Part shown: piece by piece, positions 49,569 to 53,082 of the stretch
Layout: each line of letters begins with the position of its first letter
How positions within the stretch are numbered: position 1 is the first letter of the stretch
Source of the DNA: Amycolatopsis sp. MtRt-6
GTDB lineage: Bacteria; Actinomycetota; Actinomycetes; Mycobacteriales; Pseudonocardiaceae
Assembly: GCF_017308975.1 (NCBI RefSeq)
Contig: NZ_JADWPD010000009.1
Span: 1-53,082 of the forward strand
DNA length: 53,082 nucleotides
Direction of reading: 5' to 3'
The notes under the pieces: model-generated
Told to the model about the DNA's origin: nothing
Database searches by the model: none
What the model saw: only the letters and a program-made list of their open reading frames with translations
Translations under genes and position numbers: made by a program

Positions 49569-50191
49569 ATGGATTTCACCGCTGTGGCCGGCTGGGGCGG
49601 CTTCGGGTTCGTGCTGCTGGCCGTCGTGGTCAACGTCTGCTACCTCCGGGCCGGGCTGCCGATGCCCGGCCGGCAGCCCGCCGACGTCGCCGCGGCCTTC
49701 GCGGCTTCGGGTCGCGCGCTGAAGCGGCCTTCGGTGCTGGCGCCGGCGTCCTGGCTGTGCACGACGGTCTTCGCGGCCGGGCTGCTTTCGGTTCTGCCTG
49801 GCGGGTGGGCCTGGCCGGGTTCGCCGGTGTGCTCCTGCAGAACGCCACCTTCGCGGTCGTGGAGGCCCTGCGGTTCGGCTTGGCCGCGGCGGCGCGTGAC
49901 GGCGGCCCGGTGGCGGGGCTGTGGGGGTTCAGCACCGTGCTCTTCGGGTTCAACCAGGTGTTCCTGGCGATCGCGCTGCTCGGCTTCTCGGTGGCGGGGG
50001 CGCAGGCCGGGCTCTTCGCGGACTGGCACGCCTGGCTCGGGTACGTCAGCGCGGCCCTGCTGTTCGTTTCGGCGTCGGCCGCGCCGTACCACGTCGACGG
50101 CACGAACCGGGTCGCTCCGGTGGGGCTCGCCGGCTGGCTGGGCTGGATCACCTGGATCGTCGCCGGCGGCGTCACCCTGCTGGCGCTCTGA
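49569..50191 (+). pseudogene. frameshifted integral membrane protein
   Basis: The first frame gives FTAVAGWGGFGFVLLAVVVN and continues to about GLLSVLPGG (49800). The hydrophobic protein then resumes in the frame one base back: VGLAGFAGVLLQNATFAVVE, FGFNQVFLAIALLGFSVAG, and ends WITWIVAGGVTLLAL at 50191. One missing base near 49795-49808 would explain this. The joined protein would have about 207 residues and five to six helices. The ATG has AAAGGGGGAAG upstream. It may be a recent null mutation or a sequencing error. Family not recognised. Confidence 0.8.
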
Positions 50192-50267
50192 GCATTTCCC
50201 GCCAATGCGCTTTCATCGGCCGTTGTCATTGAGCGGTGGGCGGGTTTAAGCTGGGCCGACAATCGAA

Positions 50268-50281
50268 TGTTATCGCTAACA
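50268..50281. promoter_or_regulatory. LacI-type operator upstream of the xylan genes
   Basis: TGTTATCGCTAACA has the TGTTAnCGnTAACA symmetry of LacI-family operators (two inner mismatches). It lies 160 bases before the esterase-xylanase start. No lacI gene is adjacent in this window. Confidence 0.6.
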
Positions 50282-50288
50282 GCATCAG

Positions 50289-50338
50289 CGAAAGTTTCGA
50301 GAATTCGTCGAATTTCGGGTCCGGTGGCGAAAGTTTCG
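50289..50338. promoter_or_regulatory. two CGAAAGTTTCG palindromes
   Basis: Identical perfect 11-base palindromes occur at 50289-50299 and 50328-50338, 39 bases apart, and a partial CGAATTTCG (50309-50317) lies between them. GAAAnTTTC-type sites are known upstream of actinomycete xylanase genes and are thought to bind xylan-responsive repressors. They precede the xylanase gene here. Confidence 0.75.
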
Positions 50339-50440
50339 GCCGCCACCGGCTCGGTTCTCTATTCGCGCCACAGCAAATTCCTTCGCCCCGCGCCGGCTCC
50401 AGTACCGGACCAATTCGAACTGCTGACGAGGAGGACGTCG

Positions 50441-52087
50441 ATGAGAAACCGCTTACTGGCCGCCGCGGCGGCACTGGCGATCGCGTTCACCGGCCTGACC
50501 GGCCTGACCGGGGTCGCGAACGCCGAATCGAACGGCGGCGTGCGGATCATGCCGCTGGGCGACTCGATCACCCACGGCACCGGCGTGCCCGGCGGGTACC
50601 GGATCGGCCTGTGGCAGCGCCTGGCCGCCGGCCGCTACACCAACGACTTCGTCGGCTCGCAGTTCAACGGCCCCGGCAGTCTCTGGGACCACGACCACGA
50701 AGGGCACCCCGGCTGGCGCATCGACCAGATCGACGCGAACGTCACCGGCTGGCTGCGCACCTACAACCCGCGTTCGGTGCTGCTGCACATCGGCACCAAC
50801 GACGTGCTGCAGAACTACAACGTCGCCGGCGCGCCCGGCCGGCTGTCCACGCTGATCGACCACATCACCGCGGCCGCGCCGAACGCCGACGTGTTCGTCG
50901 CGCAGCTCATCCCGCTCGGCTGGGCGAGCGGGGACGCCGCGGTGCGTACGTTCAACAACGCGCTGCCCGGGATCGTGCGGAGCAAGGTGAACGCCGGCAA
51001 GCGCGTGCACCTGGTGAACATGCACAGCGCGGTGCCCACCGCCGACCTGCCCGACGGCGTCCACCCGAACGCCGCGGGCTACGACAAGATGGCGGCCGTC
51101 TGGTACAACGCCCTGCGGTCGGTCCCGGGCAGCATCGGCAACCCGCGGTCCGCCGTGGCCACGCGGCAAGCCGCGGCGGCGACTCTCGGCTCGGCGGCCG
51201 GTGCGAGGGGCAGGACGTTCGGCGCCGCCGTCGCCAACAGCCACCTCGGCGAAGCGGCCTACACCGGCACGCTCGACCGCGAGTTCACCGGCGTCACCCC
51301 GGAGAACGAGATGAAGTGGGACGCGACCGAGCCGGCTCGCGGCTCGTTCCACTTCGGCCCCGCCGACGCGATCGTGAACCACGCCCAGAGCCACGGCCAG
51401 AAGGTCCGCGGCCACACGCTGGTGTGGCACGCCCAGGTACCCGCCTGGGTGACCCGCATCGGTTCCGCCGCCGAGCTGCTCGCGGTGATGCGCAACCACA
51501 TCAACGGCGTGGCCGGGCACTACCGCGGGAAAATCGCCTACTGGGACGTCGTCAACGAGGCGTTCAACGAGAACGGCACCCGGCGCGCGTCGATCTTCCA
51601 GCAGCGCATCGGCAACAGCTACATCGAGGAGGCGTTCCGCGCCGCCCGCGCGGCCGACGGCTCGGCGAAGCTGTGCTACAACGACTACAACACCGACAAC
51701 CAGAACGCCAAGAGCGACGGCGTCTACGCCATGGTGCGCGACTTCAAGGCCCGCGGCGTGCCGATCGACTGCGTCGGGTTCCAGGCCCACCTGTCGGCCG
51801 GGCAGAACCTCTCGACGCTGCAGGCCAACCTCCAGCGGTTCGCCGCGCTCGGCGTCGACGTGAACATCACCGAGCTCGACGTCGGCGGCTCCGGCAGCGC
51901 CCAGGCGAACACCTACAGCCAGGTCATGCGGGCCTGCCTGGCGGTTTCGCGCTGCACGAGCATCACCACGTGGGGCGTCACCGACAAGTACTCCTGGCGC
52001 AGCGGCAGCACCCCGCTGCTGTTCGACGGCAACTACGCCAAGAAGCAGGCCTACACCGCCGTGCTTTCGGCCTTCGGCGCGGCGTGA
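50441..52087 (+). CDS. secreted SGNH esterase-GH10 xylanase fusion
   Basis: The 548-residue protein has a signal peptide (1-28, ANA-ES). The first domain (about 30-232) is an SGNH/GDSL esterase of the CE3 type: Ser42 in LGDSITHG, GTND (118-121), Asp205/His208 in DGVHPN. After a short Ala-rich linker (about 235-255) comes a GH10 xylanase (about 256-548) with NEMKWD, the acid/base Glu373 in DVVNEAFN and the nucleophile Glu478 in ITELDVG. It should remove acetyl groups and cut the xylan backbone in one secreted enzyme. It starts at ATG 50441 after GAGGAGG and leads into the CE1 esterase gene 11 bases on. Confidence 0.95.
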   Translation: MRNRLLAAAAALAIAFTGLTGLTGVANAESNGGVRIMPLGDSITHGTGVPGGYRIGLWQRLAAGRYTNDFVGSQFNGPGSLWDHDHEGHPGWRIDQIDANVTGWLRTYNPRSVLLHIGTNDVLQNYNVAGAPGRLSTLIDHITAAAPNADVFVAQLIPLGWASGDAAVRTFNNALPGIVRSKVNAGKRVHLVNMHSAVPTADLPDGVHPNAAGYDKMAAVWYNALRSVPGSIGNPRSAVATRQAAAATLGSAAGARGRTFGAAVANSHLGEAAYTGTLDREFTGVTPENEMKWDATEPARGSFHFGPADAIVNHAQSHGQKVRGHTLVWHAQVPAWVTRIGSAAELLAVMRNHINGVAGHYRGKIAYWDVVNEAFNENGTRRASIFQQRIGNSYIEEAFRAARAADGSAKLCYNDYNTDNQNAKSDGVYAMVRDFKARGVPIDCVGFQAHLSAGQNLSTLQANLQRFAALGVDVNITELDVGGSGSAQANTYSQVMRACLAVSRCTSITTWGVTDKYSWRSGSTPLLFDGNYAKKQAYTAVLSAFGAA

Positions 52088-52098
52088 GGGGAGACGCG

Positions 52099-53010
52099 AT
52101 GAAACGCATGCTCGGTGTCCTGCTGGCACTGGTGGTCATGGTCACCGGACTGGCCGCGCCCGCCCAGGCGGCGGCGCTGACCAGGGTGACGAACTTCGGG
52201 AACAACCCGACGAACCTGAACATGTACGTCTACGTGCCCGACCGGGTCGCGGCCAAGCCGGCGCTGCTGGTGCTGGTGCACTACTGCGGCGGCTCGGCGA
52301 GCTCGGTCTTCGGCTGGAACGGCAAGGACTACGTCACCGCGGCCGACCGCTACGGGTACGTCATGGTGCTGCCGGAAGCGACCCGCAGTGAGAAGTGCTT
52401 CGACGTCTCGACGCCGAACGCGTTGCGCCGCAACGGTGGCGGCGACTCGACGGGCATCATGTCGATGGTCGCCTGGGCCAAATCGCGCTACAACGTCGAC
52501 CCGGCGCGGGTCGTCGTCAGCGGGTTCTCGTCCGGGGCGATGATGACGAACGTGCTGGCCGCCCAGTACCCCGACGTGTTCGCGGCGGGTTCGGCGTTCT
52601 CCGGCGTCCCCGCCGGGTGTTTCGCGACCACGAACGGCTCGCTGTGGAACAGCACCTGCTCGGGTGGGCGGTCGATCAGGACCGCGCAGCAGTGGGGTGA
52701 CCTGGCCCGGGCGATGTACCCCGGCTACACCGGCCGCTACCCGCGGATGCAGCTGTGGCACGGCACCACCGACACCACGCTGGCGTACCCGAACTTCGGG
52801 GAAGAGCTCAAGCAGTGGACCAACCTGAACCGGTTGAGCCAGACACCGGCGTTCACCGACCACCCGCAGTCGTCGTGGACGCGCACCCGGTACGGCAACA
52901 CCGGCACCCAGGCCACGGTGGAGGGCGTCAGCATCGCCGGCGTCGGGCACTCCCTGCCGATGACCGGCCAGCTGGCGTACGCCATTTCGTTCCTCGGCCT
53001 CGACCGCTGA
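52099..53010 (+). CDS. secreted acetylxylan esterase, CE1/PHB-depolymerase-like
   Basis: The 303-residue protein has a signal peptide (1-25, AQA-AA) and the alpha/beta esterase triad: Ser144 in SGFSSGAMM, Asp225 in HGTTDTTL and His284 in GVGHSLP. The segments VTNFGNNPTNLNMYVYVP and EKCFDVSTPNALRR match Streptomyces AxeA-type acetylxylan esterases. No separate carbohydrate-binding module is present. It lies 11 bases after the xylanase gene with GGGGAGA before the ATG, so the two are co-expressed and act together on acetylated xylan. Confidence 0.93.
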   Translation: MKRMLGVLLALVVMVTGLAAPAQAAALTRVTNFGNNPTNLNMYVYVPDRVAAKPALLVLVHYCGGSASSVFGWNGKDYVTAADRYGYVMVLPEATRSEKCFDVSTPNALRRNGGGDSTGIMSMVAWAKSRYNVDPARVVVSGFSSGAMMTNVLAAQYPDVFAAGSAFSGVPAGCFATTNGSLWNSTCSGGRSIRTAQQWGDLARAMYPGYTGRYPRMQLWHGTTDTTLAYPNFGEELKQWTNLNRLSQTPAFTDHPQSSWTRTRYGNTGTQATVEGVSIAGVGHSLPMTGQLAYAISFLGLDR

Positions 53011-53034
53011 GCCTGCCGCGGCCGTGGGGGGGGT

Positions 53035-53082
53035 GGGGTAAACGAATTGAAAAACAGAATAAAAAAACAAACAAGGATAAAA
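53035..53082. other. A-rich terminal stretch
   Basis: After a nine-G run interrupted by T, the last ~48 bases are dominated by A with runs of four to seven, and hold few G or C. This is unlike anything else in the window and probably is poor-quality or artificial sequence at a contig end. Confidence 0.7.

Noticed and set aside
48875..50191. TetR and membrane-protein pair as immunity genes of the RHS toxin
   Set aside because: They have their own operator and opposite orientation, and TetR regulators are not known immunity proteins. The link is not supported, although the membrane protein cannot be fully excluded.
1..53082. tRNA, rRNA or known riboswitches
   Set aside because: I found no cloverleaf with conserved T-loop sequence, no rRNA segment and no recognisable riboswitch core on either strand.

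Overview
The DNA is very GC-rich and reads as a chromosomal segment of a filamentous actinomycete. Gene content (a four-gene conservon, ESX-associated proteins feeding an RHS polymorphic toxin, many secreted carbohydrate-active enzymes, a KstR-like box, DUF222/HNH and DUF4383 proteins) fits Pseudonocardiaceae, most likely Amycolatopsis. The genus is an inference; no rRNA or tRNA gene is present to confirm it.

Left part (1-24.8 kb). A FrnE-type DsbA protein is followed by an arabinogalactan-utilisation locus: a LacI repressor faces, across a pair of mirror-image operators, an operon of two sugar permeases, a binding lipoprotein, GH51, GH35 and a secreted GH30-type galactanase with a ricin-type lectin module. 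The operon ends at a UUCG-capped terminator. A second divergent locus (12.1-16.8 kb) pairs an RpiR regulator and an Asp/Glu-racemase/maleate-isomerase-like protein with an MFS carrier, a small GAF protein and a metal amidohydrolase, probably a small-metabolite catabolic pathway of unknown substrate. Then come an aldo/keto reductase, a secreted tannase/feruloyl esterase divergent from a large LuxR-type ATPase regulator, a Tat lipoprotein alpha/beta hydrolase, a second secreted hydrolase and an Ohr peroxidase.

Middle part (24.8-41 kb). An ABC-F protein is preceded by a possible 9-residue leader peptide and attenuator. An epimerase and a DUF4383 protein follow. Positions 28.1-29.4 kb form a decayed patch with larC, pabB-like and pabA remnants and short tandem repeats. 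An ACT-like protein and an ArsR-like regulator lead to a complete conservon (cvnABCD) with an appended MHYT membrane sensor. A DUF222/HNH protein, a thioesterase/SDR pair with a KstR-like box, a ferritin and a small secreted Cys-rich protein follow.

Right part (40.2-53 kb). A six-gene, tightly overlapping module (EspG, small helical protein, WXG/PPE-like protein with a degenerate repeat region, EspC-like, YbaB-like, 1629-residue RHS toxin) looks like a type VII secretion effector cassette without its own ESX machinery and without an obvious immunity gene. A 45-bp palindromic repeat that also occurs at 127-171 lies in frame inside the RHS gene, and the two copies differ by compensatory base changes. 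A TetR gene with a perfect palindromic operator faces a frameshifted membrane-protein gene. The window closes with a xylan locus: a fused SGNH esterase-GH10 xylanase and a CE1 acetylxylan esterase behind two CGAAAGTTTCG palindromes and a LacI-type site. The last ~48 bases are strikingly A-rich and may be a contig-end artefact.
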